Below are positions 35,013 through 44,427 of a stretch of 64,000 nucleotides of DNA, in pieces (the first letter of the stretch is position 1; the number at the start of each line of letters is the position of its first letter). The stretch is taken from positions 1 through 64,000 of the forward strand of contig NZ_MLQQ01000005.1 in assembly GCF_001865995.1 (NCBI RefSeq), in the 5' to 3' direction. The DNA comes from Anaerobacillus arseniciselenatis. Lineage in GTDB: Bacteria > Bacillota > Bacilli > Bacillales > Anaerobacillaceae. The notes beneath the pieces are model-generated. The model had not been told where the DNA came from and searched no databases. It worked only from the letters and a program-made list of their open reading frames with translations. A program made the position numbers and the translations under genes.

Positions 35013-35414
35013 TTAATTTGAACTAGTTTCTCCTTGCCACTCTACCATCGCGCCTTGAACATTTGTAAGTTCATTAAAGCCATTTTCTTTTAACAACGAC
35101 GCTGCTTGCATACTTCGATTGCCACTACGACATATAATGATAATTTCATTATCCATTGGTAAATCACTCAATGTATTTTCAAGGGTACTTAACGGATAAT
35201 TTATAAAACCGTCTATATGCGCCTCATCAAACTCATGTACTTCTCTAACATCGATATAAATAGCTCCATCCCCACTTTCTTCGGATTGAGCCATTCTCTC
35301 AAGAATATCGTTAACATGCATTTGCTTAATTGCGCTTGCTTCTCCTTCACTACAACCAGTAACAACTATCATTGATAAAAAACCAATTATTAAAACGCTT
35401 AATAATTTTTTCAT
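35013..35414 (-). CDS. rhodanese-domain lipoprotein
   Basis: A 133-residue lipoprotein. The signal peptide MKKLLSVLIIGFLSMIVVTG ends at a lipobox cysteine (VTGC). A single rhodanese domain follows with the active-site loop CRSGNRS. Extracytoplasmic rhodaneses may transfer or sense sulfane sulfur; the substrate is unknown. The ATG at 35414 has AAGGAGG 5-6 bases upstream; an open frame continues 28 codons further but has no site. It lies 3 kb from the CstR-like regulator. Confidence 0.9.
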   Translation of the reverse strand: MKKLLSVLIIGFLSMIVVTGCSEGEASAIKQMHVNDILERMAQSEESGDGAIYIDVREVHEFDEAHIDGFINYPLSTLENTLSDLPMDNEIIIICRSGNRSMQAASLLKENGFNELTNVQGAMVEWQGETSSN

Positions 35415-35742
35415 TTTCTCCTCCTTACTACGCCTTAACTTAATCTGTTCGCATGATAGATACTTATTTAGAGGCTCGCTCAAGAAATCACCGAGCATTT
35501 ACATTTATAGTCTGATAATCATAAGTCTTTATACAAAGATAATGCCCCTATAGGTATACTAACTACTTTTATTATAATACAAATAATGTTTTTCTTCATT
35601 AATTTTTATGAATTTAGTTTAAAATTTTTTAAGCAATTACAAAAATCTAACATATAGATATAATCACTACATTTCTTAATGAATTTCATAATTCATTATT
35701 CTCGCCACTATGATCAATATACAACATTTATAGGTGATACTT
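35415..35742. other. intergenic region with repeat fragments
   Basis: A divergent gap of 328 bases. It contains half of the hairpin-repeat core (TTAGAGGCTCGCTCAAGAAA near 35470) and a left-end fragment of the MITE-like element at 35678-35710. No gene was found. Confidence 0.5.
35678..35710. repeat. truncated copy of the 116-bp MITE-like element
   Basis: AATGAATTTCATAATTCATT then ATTCTCGCCACTA resembles the left 33 bases of the full copies at 49885 and 54311. The right half is absent; the MFS gene's ribosome binding site follows 20 bases later. Confidence 0.6.
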
Positions 35743-36906
35743 ATGGAACAAAGCCAAACAGTAAAAATAGCTCAAACATATTCAATCCATCATATTTTAA
35801 CTCTTTTTGCTTTACTCGCATTGCTTATCGTATCAAATCTTTATATAATGATACCTCTGTTAGAAAACGTTAGTGATACTTATACGATAAGCACATCGGA
35901 AGCTAGTCTTTCAATAAGTGTGTTTTCATTTTTTTATGCTTGTGGGCTTATTTTTTTCGGGACGTTATCTGAGCGCTTCGGTTTAAAAGAGACGATTTGT
36001 TCCGGGCTCGCTATGCTAATTATTTTAATGTTGGCTTGTTTCTTTATTAATAGTTTTTTATTATTTATTATCCTTCGAGGGATTCAAGGTTTTTGGGCTG
36101 CCTCGTTTGCCCCCGTTTCATTTATTTACGTCTTAAATGTACTTGAGGAAAAACACCAAACCATTACAATCGCTGTGATTAATACAGGATTTTTATCTGC
36201 TGGTGTCTTTGGACAATTACTTAGTTCAACCGTCAACATCGTATTTTCATGGCAAGCGATTTTTGCTACATTAGCGTTACTATATTTTGTTCTACTCATA
36301 TATGCGATAAAAAAATTGCCTAGACCGTCAAAGTCGAACCATCCTAAATCTATCGGAAACATTATTAAAGTGTTAGCTAAACTACCTTTTCAACCTAGAT
36401 TAAAAAGGTTTTACTTTATTACTTTTACAATTCTTTTATCTTTTGTTGCTTACTATACGGCTTTAGAAAGCTACTTTACTCATGAGTTGCAATTATCAGC
36501 TACAAACGCGCTTATGATTAGAGGTTTCGGTTTAGTTGGACTACTTCTTACTATTTTTTTTGAAAAAATTACTAATCGAATTGGCTATGTAAATGCTGTG
36601 ATCGCGGGATTAACATTACAATTAATCGGGTTAGCCTGTAGTGTGAGCCAAAATATTTATGTAATAACATTAGGGTCGATGATTTTTGTGGCTGGAGTCG
36701 CTATCGTTATTCCAGCGATTATACAGCTAATTGGAAAAAATGGAGCTGGTCAGCGGACTTATGCGATTTCGTTATATAGCTTCATTCTTTTACTTGGAGC
36801 TAGTGTTGGTAGTACGATCATATTAATCCCCAACTATTTTTTAAAACTAACTGTTCTTGCAGCACTTTTATCCTTCTCTTTATTAGCAGCCTTTAGAGAA
36901 AAATAA
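35743..36906 (+). CDS. MFS transporter
   Basis: A 387-residue major facilitator protein with about twelve transmembrane helices. The cytoplasmic loop 2-3 motif is seen as GTLSERFGLKE. It resembles drug or sugar efflux members of the YfhI/YnfM group; the substrate is not predictable. The ATG at 35743 is used, with AGGTG 7-8 bases before it; an in-frame GTG at 35734 overlaps that site. Confidence 0.88.
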   Translation: MEQSQTVKIAQTYSIHHILTLFALLALLIVSNLYIMIPLLENVSDTYTISTSEASLSISVFSFFYACGLIFFGTLSERFGLKETICSGLAMLIILMLACFFINSFLLFIILRGIQGFWAASFAPVSFIYVLNVLEEKHQTITIAVINTGFLSAGVFGQLLSSTVNIVFSWQAIFATLALLYFVLLIYAIKKLPRPSKSNHPKSIGNIIKVLAKLPFQPRLKRFYFITFTILLSFVAYYTALESYFTHELQLSATNALMIRGFGLVGLLLTIFFEKITNRIGYVNAVIAGLTLQLIGLACSVSQNIYVITLGSMIFVAGVAIVIPAIIQLIGKNGAGQRTYAISLYSFILLLGASVGSTIILIPNYFLKLTVLAALLSFSLLAAFREK

Positions 36907-36985
36907 ATTATGATTAATTTAATGAAGAACATATTGAAAAGCTTTTAGACCATTGCCAAAAGTAGAAAATTGAAACTAAGCAAAT

Positions 36986-37038
36986 AAAAAGTGTAGAGGT
37001 TTGCGGTGAAATTACCACATACATCTCTACACTTTTTT
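36986..37038. terminator. bidirectional terminator, MFS gene and rocF
   Basis: A 13-bp stem AAAAAGTGTAGAG/CTCTACACTTTTT with a nested GGT/ACC stem. T-runs exist on both strands and the flanking genes are convergent. Confidence 0.85.
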
Positions 37039-37105
37039 TACGATTAGCTTATTTATCCTCAACAGACGACTCCAAAAGCAACAATATTTACGGAAACAAC
37101 CTAAC

Positions 37106-38008
37106 TTAAAGAAGTTTCTCACCAAATAACGATCCCATCAAGGCAACCGCGACAGTCGCTGTCGTATTTTTATCGTCCAAAATTGGATTTACTTCTACAA
37201 ATTCTGCCGAAGTAACGATATCAGCTTCAGCGAGCATTTCCATCGCTAAATGAGTTTCACGGTAAGATGTTCCACCTAGAACAGGTGTACCGACACCTGG
37301 TGCATCGTGCGGATCAAGGGCATCTAGGTCTAAGCTTAAATGAACACCGTCCGTGTCTTTCGTGACATATTCCATCGCTTCTTCCATTACTCTTGTCATA
37401 CCGAGACGATCTATTTCATGCATTGTGTATACTTTAATCCCTTTTTCTTGAATTAACTCTTTTTCACCATCATCTAAAGAACGGGCACCGATAATGACAA
37501 CATTTTCTGGTCTGATTTTCGGAGCGTATCCACCAAGGCCAGTTAAATAAGGGTGACCAATTCCAAGACTTACCGCTAGTGGCATCCCATGAATATTCCC
37601 TGAAGGCGACGTTTCTCCAGTATTTAAATCACCGTGTGCATCGTACCAAATGACCCCTAAGTTTTTATAATGCTCTGCCACTCCGGCAAGAGTTCCAATC
37701 GCAATACTATGGTCACCACCTAACACTAACGGAAATGAACCATTCACAACACTTTTAGAAACGGCTTCAGCAAGCGTTTGATTAGCGTTAACGACTTCTT
37801 TCAAATCTTTTAAATTATCTTCATCGATCACATCAAATTCATTCGGTCTACCAATTTCGATATCTCCTAAATCATGAACTTCATAACCAAGAGCTTGAAG
37901 ACGTTCCACTACATTAGCATAACGCATCGCACTCGGTCCCATATCTACGCCACGTCTTCTTTGCCCTAAGTCCATCGGGACACCGATGATTGAAATTTTC
38001 TTTTTCAT
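37106..38008 (-). CDS. rocF: arginase
   Basis: A 300-residue ureohydrolase that splits arginine into ornithine and urea. Manganese ligands are in GGDHSIAIG, WYDAHGDLN and SLDLDALDPHDAPGVG. It starts 33 bases after the proline dehydrogenase gene and is probably co-transcribed with it. It supplies ornithine to RocD. Confidence 0.96.
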   Translation of the reverse strand: MKKKISIIGVPMDLGQRRRGVDMGPSAMRYANVVERLQALGYEVHDLGDIEIGRPNEFDVIDEDNLKDLKEVVNANQTLAEAVSKSVVNGSFPLVLGGDHSIAIGTLAGVAEHYKNLGVIWYDAHGDLNTGETSPSGNIHGMPLAVSLGIGHPYLTGLGGYAPKIRPENVVIIGARSLDDGEKELIQEKGIKVYTMHEIDRLGMTRVMEEAMEYVTKDTDGVHLSLDLDALDPHDAPGVGTPVLGGTSYRETHLAMEMLAEADIVTSAEFVEVNPILDDKNTTATVAVALMGSLFGEKLL

Positions 38009-38041
38009 GCAAAATACCTCTTTTCAACATAGTTGATTTTC

Positions 38042-38953
38042 TTACTTATTAAAAATTCCTCTTGCTGCAAAAGCGACATTTTGCGGTCTTTCAGCAAGCC
38101 TTCTCATAAAATAACCATACCAGTCGTTACCGAACGGTACGTAAATTCTCATTGTATAGCCTTCCTTGGCAATCGCCAATTGTAAATCAGTGCGGAAGCC
38201 ATAAAGCATTTGAAATTCAAATTGAGATTTTGGGATGTTATTTTCTTTCGCAAACTGTTTTACTTTTTCTATGACGTTATGGTCATGGCTAGCAACCGCT
38301 GCATAACTACCATTTAATAAGTGTTGCTTAATTATTTTCATATAGTTTTCATCAATTTCGTTTTTGTCTTGGATCGCAACTTTATGAGACTCCTTATACG
38401 CTCCTTTGATTAAGCGAATCGATGTACCCTTTAAATTTTCAACATCTCTTTCAGCGCGGTATAAATATGCTTGAACTGCTGTTCCTACATTTGAATATTC
38501 ACGACGTAATTCGTTTAATAAATCTAACGTTGCATCCAAATGTGCGTAGTCTTCCATATCAATACGAACGAAGTTATTATGCTTTTCGGCAGTAGCGAGT
38601 ATTTTTCTCATATTATCGCGACATAAATTGCGATCGACATCTAACCCTAGTGAAGTTAGCTTCAACGATAAGTTACAATTGACACCTGATGCAGCGATCG
38701 CTTCAAGCGTTCTTACACAATAGTCTGCTGATTCAATCGCCTCTTCTCGATTAAAAACAAATTCCCCTAAATGGTCTACCGTACAAATAAGTCCTTTGTC
38801 ATTTAGTTTGCGTACAGTTTCAATCGCATCTTCAATCGTTTCTCCAGCGATGACTTGCTTTGCCCCTAACTTTAATCCATACTTTTTGGCACTTTTATTT
38901 AATAGTTTGTTTTGTGATAGAAAGAGGAAAAAATTTCTTAAAATCATTTCCAT
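38042..38953 (-). CDS. putB: proline dehydrogenase
   Basis: A 303-residue FAD enzyme (PRODH family) that oxidises proline to 1-pyrroline-5-carboxylate. Conserved blocks include NLSLKLTSLGLD, VRIDMEDYA, RLIKGAYKES, FEFQMLYGFR and RIYVPFGNDWYGYFMRRLAERP. The ATG at 38953 has AAAAGGGG 9 bases upstream. A cre site lies about 80 bases further upstream. Confidence 0.94.
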   Translation of the reverse strand: MEMILRNFFLFLSQNKLLNKSAKKYGLKLGAKQVIAGETIEDAIETVRKLNDKGLICTVDHLGEFVFNREEAIESADYCVRTLEAIAASGVNCNLSLKLTSLGLDVDRNLCRDNMRKILATAEKHNNFVRIDMEDYAHLDATLDLLNELRREYSNVGTAVQAYLYRAERDVENLKGTSIRLIKGAYKESHKVAIQDKNEIDENYMKIIKQHLLNGSYAAVASHDHNVIEKVKQFAKENNIPKSQFEFQMLYGFRTDLQLAIAKEGYTMRIYVPFGNDWYGYFMRRLAERPQNVAFAARGIFNK

Positions 38954-39029
38954 AATAAAAAACCCCTTTTAATTAAATATATTTTTTTTGGCATTATGCC
39001 TTTTCTGTAAAACTAGCTTTCCCACAGTG

Positions 39030-39044
39030 TGTTAACGCTTACAA
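39030..39044 (-). promoter_or_regulatory. cre site before the proline dehydrogenase gene
   Basis: Minus-strand TTGTAAGCGTTAACA fits the CcpA consensus WTGNAANCGNWNNCW at every defined position. It suggests carbon catabolite repression of putB-rocF. Confidence 0.72.
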
Positions 39045-39168
39045 AAAACCACTTCAATTAACTGCTAAATTCACACTACCGAAAGAGTAGAAAAATTTGA
39101 AGAACTAGATTCTTTTCAGTGGAGGGCAGGTAATTAAAAGCCCTCCTAGTAAGCAAGCATTGATTATA

Positions 39169-40362
39169 TTAATCTTCTAAAACAGCTGTAATTTGCTCAA
39201 GTGCCCAGTCTAAATCTTTTTGTGAAATAACTAAAGGTGGTGCAAAGCGAATGACATTAACATGCGTTTCTTTACACAGTAACCCTTTTTCTTTTAAAGC
39301 TTCGCAATATTTGCGAGCAGGCTCTGTTAGCTCAACACCGATAAAAAGTCCTTTGCCGCGAACTTCTTTAATAATGGAGCTATTGATTTTCTTTAATTTT
39401 TCTTGAAAGTAGTTTCCAAGCTCAAGCGAGCGCTCAACTAACTTTTCTTCTTCAATGACTTCTAAAGCAGCGACTGCTACAGCACATGATAATGGATTTC
39501 CACCAAACGTTGATCCGTGAGAACCTGGTTCGAACACCCCAAGAATATCGTCATTGGCACATACACAAGAGATTGGCATTACACCGCCTCCGAGTGCTTT
39601 TCCTAAAATATACATATCAGGAACAACATTTTCCCAATCACTCGCAAATACTTTCCCTGAACGTCCTAATCCTGACTGAATTTCATCAGCAACAAATAGA
39701 ACATTTTTTTGCTTACATAAGTCAAAAGCTTCTTTCAAAAACCCTTCAGGTGGAATAATAATTCCTGCCTCACCTTGAATCGGTTCAAGTAAAAATGCCG
39801 CCGTATTTTCAGTAATAGCTGCTTTTAAGGCGTCAATATCGCCATAAGGAATAATTTTAATCCCTGGTAACATCGGGCCGAAGCCACGTTTATATTCGTC
39901 ATTAGAAGAAAGCGAAACAGCCGTCATCGTACGTCCATGGAAATTATCTTCACACACGATAATTTCTGCTTGGTCACTAGCAACACCTTTAACAGAATAA
40001 GCCCACCTACGAATAGCTTTAACTGCAGTTTCAACAGCCTCAGCTCCCGTATTCATCGGTAACACCATGTTTTTTCCAGTAAGCTCTGAGACTTTTTCAT
40101 AAAAATGACCTAATTGGTCATTATGAAAGGCTCTTGAAGTTAAAGTAATACGATCTGCTTGGTCTTTTAATGCTGAAATTATTTTTGGGTGGCGGTGCCC
40201 TTGGTTAACGGCTGAATACGCACTTAACATATCAACATATTTATTTCCTTCAGGGTCTTCTACCCACACACCTTCAGCTTTTGAAATTACGATAGGAAGC
40301 GGGTGATAGTTCCTCGCGCCGTACTGTTCTGTTTGATCGATGATTTGTTTCGTTTTGCTCAT
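39169..40362 (-). CDS. rocD: ornithine aminotransferase
   Basis: A 397-residue class III aminotransferase that converts ornithine and 2-oxoglutarate to glutamate semialdehyde and glutamate. The PLP lysine lies in [10 protein letters not shown], with the aspartate of [13 protein letters not shown]. The protein is very similar along its length to B. subtilis RocD. The ATG at 40362 follows GGGGG by about 8 bases; an in-frame ATG 15 bases earlier precedes that site. Confidence 0.96.
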   Translation of the reverse strand: MSKTKQIIDQTEQYGARNYHPLPIVISKAEGVWVEDPEGNKYVDMLSAYSAVNQGHRHPKIISALKDQADRITLTSRAFHNDQLGHFYEKVSELTGKNMVLPMNTGAEAVETAVKAIRRWAYSVKGVASDQAEIIVCEDNFHGRTMTAVSLSSNDEYKRGFGPMLPGIKIIPYGDIDALKAAITENTAAFLLEPIQGEAGIIIPPEGFLKEAFDLCKQKNVLFVADEIQSGLGRSGKVFASDWENVVPDMYILGKALGGGVMPISCVCANDDILGVFEPGSHGSTFGGNPLSCAVAVAALEVIEEEKLVERSLELGNYFQEKLKKINSSIIKEVRGKGLFIGVELTEPARKYCEALKEKGLLCKETHVNVIRFAPPLVISQKDLDWALEQITAVLED

Positions 40363-40380
40363 CGCAAGTACCCCCATTAT

Positions 40381-40398
40381 TAATTAAACGTTTAATTA
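40381..40398. promoter_or_regulatory. 18-bp palindrome upstream of rocD
   Basis: TAATTAAACGTTTAATTA is a perfect palindrome about 19-36 bases before the rocD start. It may be an operator; I do not recognise the cognate regulator. Confidence 0.45.
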
Positions 40399-40408
40399 GA
40401 AAAGTGGA

Positions 40409-40523
40409 GGGTGGGACAAAACAAAGTGTCAGACACCGCTAGGCACCAAATATAGACATATGATAAATCTGTACGTCTATATTTAGTAGGATCCGCGTAG
40501 TGTCAGACACTTTTGTCCCACCC
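40409..40523 (-). terminator. long hairpin after rocA
   Basis: Outer stem GGGTGGGACAAAA (40409-40421) / TTTTGTCCCACCC (40511-40523), extended by two GTGTCAGACAC boxes and an inner stem AAATATAGAC/GTCTATATTT. It separates rocA from rocD on the minus strand. Confidence 0.75.
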
Positions 40524-40544
40524 TCTTTTGTCCACTTTCTAATT

Positions 40545-42092
40545 TTAATATTGCTCAGTTACTAATTTTGCTTGAGTAAAGTGTAATAAATAGTCAGGTC
40601 CACCAGCTTTTGAGTCTGTTCCGGACATATTAAAGCCACCGAACGGATGATATCCTACAATTGCACCTGTACAACCTCTGTTGAAGTAAAGGTTTCCTAC
40701 ATGGAATTCTTCACGTGCTCTTTCAAGATGCGCTCTGTTTCTTGAAAGAACCGCACCTGTTAAGCCGTATTCAGTATTGTTGGCAATCTCTAATGCATGG
40801 TCAAAGTCTTTTGCTTTACAGAAAGCAACAAATGGGCCGAATACTTCTTCATGCATAATACGTGCGTTTTCATCAACATCAGCAAAAATTGTCGGGTTTA
40901 CGAAGAAACCTTTAGAATTATCTGCCGTACCACCTGCCATAAGCTTTCCTTCTTCTTTTCCGATTTCAATATAACCAGTAATTTTATCAAACGCCTTTTG
41001 GTCTGTAACAGGTCCAACGAAGTTATTGAAATCAACAGGAGAACCAACTTGTAACTCTTTCGTAAGTTCAACCGCTCTTGCTAATACTTCATCATATACA
41101 TCTTCGTGAATAATTGCTCTTGAGCAAGCCGAACATTTTTGACCAGCGAAGCCAAATGCTGACTTAACGATTGATTGTGCTGCTAATTCTAGGTCACAAT
41201 CGTTATCAACGATAATTGCGTCTTTACCACCCATTTCAGCAACAACGCGTTTTAACCACTTTTGACCTGGGTGAACTTTTGCAGCACGCTCATAAATACG
41301 TACTCCAACAGCTTTTGAACCAGTAAATGAGATAAAACGAGTACGTGGGTGATCAACAATATAGTCACCAATTTCTGATCCGTAACCTGGAATGTAGTTA
41401 ACAACGCCTTTTGGAAGGCCTGCTTCTTCTAGTACTTCCATAAATTTATATGCAACAACTGAAGTCGTTTCTGCTGGCTTAAGTAATACTGTGTTTCCTG
41501 CTACTACTGCTGCAGATGTCATTCCAGCCATAATCGCGAACGCAAAGTTCCAAGGCGGAATAACCACACCTACTCCTAGTGGAATGTAAGAAAGTTTATT
41601 ATGTTCGATTGGTCTACTTTCAACTGGGTAACCTTTGCTAAGCTCGATCATTTGACGAGCGTAATACTCAAGGAAGTCAATTCCTTCTGCTGTATCTGCA
41701 TCAGCTTCATTCCACGGCTTACCAGCTTCATGTACTAAGTATGCTGAAAACTCATGCTTACGACGTCGAACAATAGCCGCCGCTTTAAATAAAATATCAG
41801 CACGTGCTTCTGGGCTTACTTTTTTCCAAGTGTTAAATGTCTCATTAGCAACCTGCATTGCCTTTTCAGCTAACTCAATGTTTGCTTTTGAAACATTTCC
41901 GATCACTTGCTCTTTATTTGATGGGTTAAGAGAGACAATTTTATCTTCTGTAGCGATTCTTTCACCGTTAATTATTAAGTCATAATCTTTACCAAACTCA
42001 GCCTCTACTTGTTTTAGAGCTGCTTCAATATCATTACGGTTTTCCTCTACTGTAAAATCTGTAAATGGTTCGTGTTTGTAAGGTACTACCAT
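40545..42092 (-). CDS. rocA: 1-pyrroline-5-carboxylate dehydrogenase
   Basis: A 515-residue aldehyde dehydrogenase, the same length as B. subtilis RocA. Motifs: [25 protein letters not shown], the catalytic glutamate in [10 protein letters not shown] and the catalytic cysteine in [12 protein letters not shown]. It makes glutamate from the products of RocD and proline dehydrogenase. A sigma-54 promoter lies 50 bases upstream. Confidence 0.96.
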   Translation of the reverse strand: MVVPYKHEPFTDFTVEENRNDIEAALKQVEAEFGKDYDLIINGERIATEDKIVSLNPSNKEQVIGNVSKANIELAEKAMQVANETFNTWKKVSPEARADILFKAAAIVRRRKHEFSAYLVHEAGKPWNEADADTAEGIDFLEYYARQMIELSKGYPVESRPIEHNKLSYIPLGVGVVIPPWNFAFAIMAGMTSAAVVAGNTVLLKPAETTSVVAYKFMEVLEEAGLPKGVVNYIPGYGSEIGDYIVDHPRTRFISFTGSKAVGVRIYERAAKVHPGQKWLKRVVAEMGGKDAIIVDNDCDLELAAQSIVKSAFGFAGQKCSACSRAIIHEDVYDEVLARAVELTKELQVGSPVDFNNFVGPVTDQKAFDKITGYIEIGKEEGKLMAGGTADNSKGFFVNPTIFADVDENARIMHEEVFGPFVAFCKAKDFDHALEIANNTEYGLTGAVLSRNRAHLERAREEFHVGNLYFNRGCTGAIVGYHPFGGFNMSGTDSKAGGPDYLLHFTQAKLVTEQY

Positions 42093-42142
42093 TGTTAAAT
42101 CCTCTCCTTTATCTGAAATATCTTTATAATTCCACTTTTTAA

Positions 42143-42162
42143 AATTGCAAGTATCGTGCCAA
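42143..42162 (-). promoter_or_regulatory. sigma-54 (SigL) promoter of rocA
   Basis: Minus-strand TTGGCACGATACTTGCAATT matches the -24/-12 consensus TGGCAC-N5-TTGCA. The start would be about 12 bases past the TTGC. Confidence 0.93.
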
Positions 42163-42164
42163 CT

Positions 42165-42179
42165 TTGAAAACGCTAACA
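42165..42179 (+). promoter_or_regulatory. cre site next to the rocA sigma-54 promoter
   Basis: TTGAAAACGCTAACA fits WTGNAANCGNWNNCW at every defined position. It begins 3 bases upstream of the -24 element, so CcpA binding there would be expected to hinder sigma-54 polymerase or its activator. Confidence 0.72.
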
Positions 42180-42203
42180 ATGCCTATGAAACTATTAAAA
42201 AGG

Positions 42204-42238
42204 TGCAAAGTTTTTTTGCTAAGCAAACTGTTATTGCA
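42204..42238. promoter_or_regulatory. candidate RocR activator sites
   Basis: Two adjacent imperfect palindromes, TGCAAAGTTTTTTTGCT and AGCAAACTGTTATTGCA, resemble the B. subtilis RocR box TGCAAAATATTTTGCA. They lie about 45-80 bases upstream of the -24 element. Confidence 0.65.
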
Positions 42239-42388
42239 CCTAACGCCAATTTTTTTTGCTGTTTGTTGTTGTTTTACTGTAAAATAAATAAAGAAGCAAT
42301 AACAAGTGATGACTTTATCGCTAAATTACCCTCATAGACGAGTTATAAAACAATAAAAACATCACTCTAAAGGCAAGATTTGTATGAA

Positions 42389-42468
42389 AAAAGGCGGGTG
42401 CTTTTACGAACGAACGTCTGAGATTCGTAAGAAGGTCAAGGTGAAGTGAGGGAAAGCACCCGCCTTTT
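42389..42468. repeat. short-form hairpin repeat, unit a
   Basis: A perfect 16-bp inverted pair AAAAGGCGGGTGCTTT / AAAGCACCCGCCTTTT around ACGTCTGAGATTCGTAAGAA and GGTGAAGTGAGGG. It is followed by the linker TTTTAGATGGTGATGGG. Confidence 0.85.
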
Positions 42469-42512
42469 ACATTTTAGATGGTGATGGGTATCCGTCATGC
42501 GGGTTTTGTATG

Positions 42513-42594
42513 AAAAAGGCGGATGATTTCGTGAACGAGCCTCTGAGATTCGTTAGAAGGTCACAGCGAAGTGAAGGAAATCATTCGCCTTTTC
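42513..42594. repeat. short-form hairpin repeat, unit b
   Basis: AAAAAGGCGGATGATTTC / GAAATCATTCGCCTTTT (one G-T pair) around GAGCCTCTGAGATTCGTTAG and ACAGCGAAGTGAAG. Its arms and flanks match the reverse complement of the long copy at 5323-5468. Confidence 0.85.
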
Positions 42595-42779
42595 CGTATT
42601 AGATGGTGACGGAATGGTCGTCATGTGCCTTTTTCATTTCAGATGGTGACAGTTACCGTTACCGTCATAAGGGTTTTGTATGAAAGTTAGTTTGTTGGCT
42701 TGTTGGTTAGGTCGTGTCCTCGCCTTAATTTTCATATTAGATGGTGGCGAGGCCGTCATGAACGTTTTGTATGAAAATG

Positions 42780-42852
42780 ACCGGCCGGATTTCTCGAGTG
42801 AGCCTCTAAAACTCGATAGAGGTTTACAGCGAAGCGAGAGAATTCGGCCGGC
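42780..42852. repeat. short-form hairpin repeat, unit d
   Basis: Imperfect arms GCCGGCCGGATTTCTC-type at the left and GAGAATTCGGCCGGC at the right. The core GAGCCTCTAAAACTCGATAG and TTTACAGCGAAGCGAGAG matches the copy at 16277-16346. Confidence 0.75.
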
Positions 42853-42968
42853 ATTTACTTCCTAGATGGTGACGGGGGCCGTCATGAACGTTTTGTATAT
42901 ACCTTAGTATAGGTAATTATTAAATCCACTCAATTACATAAAAATTTATAAGACGGTAGGTGATATCT

Positions 42969-44372
42969 ATGAAGGATTATAAAGATACACATCAATTAAA
43001 AAAGCTAGAAAAGTATTATCAACATGTCATTGATGAAATTGATATCGGGGTTCACGTCATCGACGAGGACGGAAAAACGATTATTTATAACAATAAAATG
43101 ATGGAAATAGAGGCTATGCATGTAGAAGACGTTATTCATAAAAATTTACGTGATGTTTTTAGATTTTATGAAGACCAAGATAGCACTCTTCTTAAAGCTT
43201 TACTTGAAGGACAAACGATCCAAGACAAAAAACAAACGTACTTTAATAATAAAGGCCAAGAAATAACGACGATTAACAATACTCACCCAATTATCGAAAA
43301 CGGAAAAGTAATCGGCGCCATTGAAATTGCCAAAGATATAACAAAACTTGAAAAGCTCATTCGTGAAAACGGTGCTAACACCGGTGAACGCTTTTATACG
43401 TTCGATTCAATTATCGGTGAAAGTACTGCTATTAAAGAGGTCATTGAGCAAGCAAAGCGAGCAACTCGCACTTCCTCGTCAGTGTTAATTGTTGGTGAAA
43501 CGGGAACAGGCAAAGAGTTGTTTGCTCAAAGTATTCATCACGGAAGCGACCGTAGTCAAAAACCATTCATTAGTCAAAACTGTGCAGCTATGCCTGAAAG
43601 TTTGATAGAGGGACTATTGTTTGGAACTAAAAAAGGAGCCTTCACCGGTGCGACAGAACGCCCAGGACTTTTCGAACAAGCTGATGGCGGGACGATCCTT
43701 CTTGATGAAATCAACTCTTTAGGCACCAATTTACAAGCTAAACTTCTTAGAGTTATTCAAGAAAAAAGCCTTCGGCGTGTTGGCGATACAAAGAATACAC
43801 CAATTAATGTACGAATTTTAGCAACGATTAACGAAGACCCTAATCAAGCCATCGAAGAAGGTAGATTAAGAAACGACCTTTATTATCGACTAAGTGTGGT
43901 TTCGCTTCATATTCCACCTTTGCGCAAACGTAAAGCCGACCTTCCATTACTAGTAAATCTATTCATTCAAAACTTAAATCGAAAATTTCAAATGAATGTC
44001 CGCAAAGTAAACGAAGATATATTACGGTTATTTTATGACTATGATTGGCCTGGAAATGTTCGCGAACTCGAACACGTGATTGAAGGAGCAATGAACTTAA
44101 TTATTGACGAGGACCGGATAGAATTTTCCCATTTACCAAGTCATTTTCGAAATAAAATGCAATTCAAAGATGACATCCCCGAAATGTTTCACCCGATTCA
44201 AAAAAATGATTATAAACCGTTCACGGAGCCGTTAAAAGAACAACTCGAAGAATTTGAAGAATATTATATTCAAAAAGTACTCGAACAGCATGATCACAAT
44301 ATAACTAAAGCAGCAAAACAACTCGGACTTAGTAGGCAAAGTTTACAATATCGAATCAAGAAGTTTCAATAG
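42969..44372 (+). CDS. rocR: sigma-54-dependent activator (RocR-like)
   Basis: A 467-residue activator with an N-terminal PAS domain (about 15-130), an AAA+ domain (about 145-380) and a C-terminal Fis-type helix-turn-helix (HNITKAAKQLGLSRQSLQYR). Walker A is GETGTGKE, and the sigma-54 contact motif GAFTGA is intact. In B. subtilis RocR senses ornithine or citrulline and activates the roc operons with SigL. The ATG at 42969 follows AGGTG. Gene position next to rocA and its SigL promoter supports the assignment, though other PAS activators look alike. Confidence 0.9.
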   Translation: MKDYKDTHQLKKLEKYYQHVIDEIDIGVHVIDEDGKTIIYNNKMMEIEAMHVEDVIHKNLRDVFRFYEDQDSTLLKALLEGQTIQDKKQTYFNNKGQEITTINNTHPIIENGKVIGAIEIAKDITKLEKLIRENGANTGERFYTFDSIIGESTAIKEVIEQAKRATRTSSSVLIVGETGTGKELFAQSIHHGSDRSQKPFISQNCAAMPESLIEGLLFGTKKGAFTGATERPGLFEQADGGTILLDEINSLGTNLQAKLLRVIQEKSLRRVGDTKNTPINVRILATINEDPNQAIEEGRLRNDLYYRLSVVSLHIPPLRKRKADLPLLVNLFIQNLNRKFQMNVRKVNEDILRLFYDYDWPGNVRELEHVIEGAMNLIIDEDRIEFSHLPSHFRNKMQFKDDIPEMFHPIQKNDYKPFTEPLKEQLEEFEEYYIQKVLEQHDHNITKAAKQLGLSRQSLQYRIKKFQ

Positions 44373-44382
44373 TATATATAAA

Positions 44383-44427
44383 AATGGCGCTCGAAACTAT
44401 GATTTAGTTTCTGCGCCATTATTTTTT
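44383..44427 (+). terminator. terminator after rocR
   Basis: Stem AATGGCGC/GCGCCATT with a nested GAAACT/AGTTTC pair, followed by TTTTTT. Confidence 0.88.

Larger units (their letters stand above)
42475..42900. repeat. linker box repeats of the hairpin array
   Basis: The motif AGATGGTGACGG...CCGTCAT, usually followed by GTTTTGTATGA, occurs about five times (near 42477, 42600, 42641, 42741 and 42864). GACGG/CCGTC can pair as a small stem. The first four are spaced 40-125 bases apart. Confidence 0.75.
42239..42968. other. rocA-rocR intergenic region filled by repeats
   Basis: No gene was found in this stretch. From about 42380 to 42900 it holds tandem hairpin-repeat units and their linker boxes; the last 60 bases lead into the rocR start. 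Confidence 0.6.

Noticed and set aside
42680..42865. 61-codon frame in the hairpin array
   Set aside because: It lies within non-coding repeats and has no conserved product or clear ribosome binding site.
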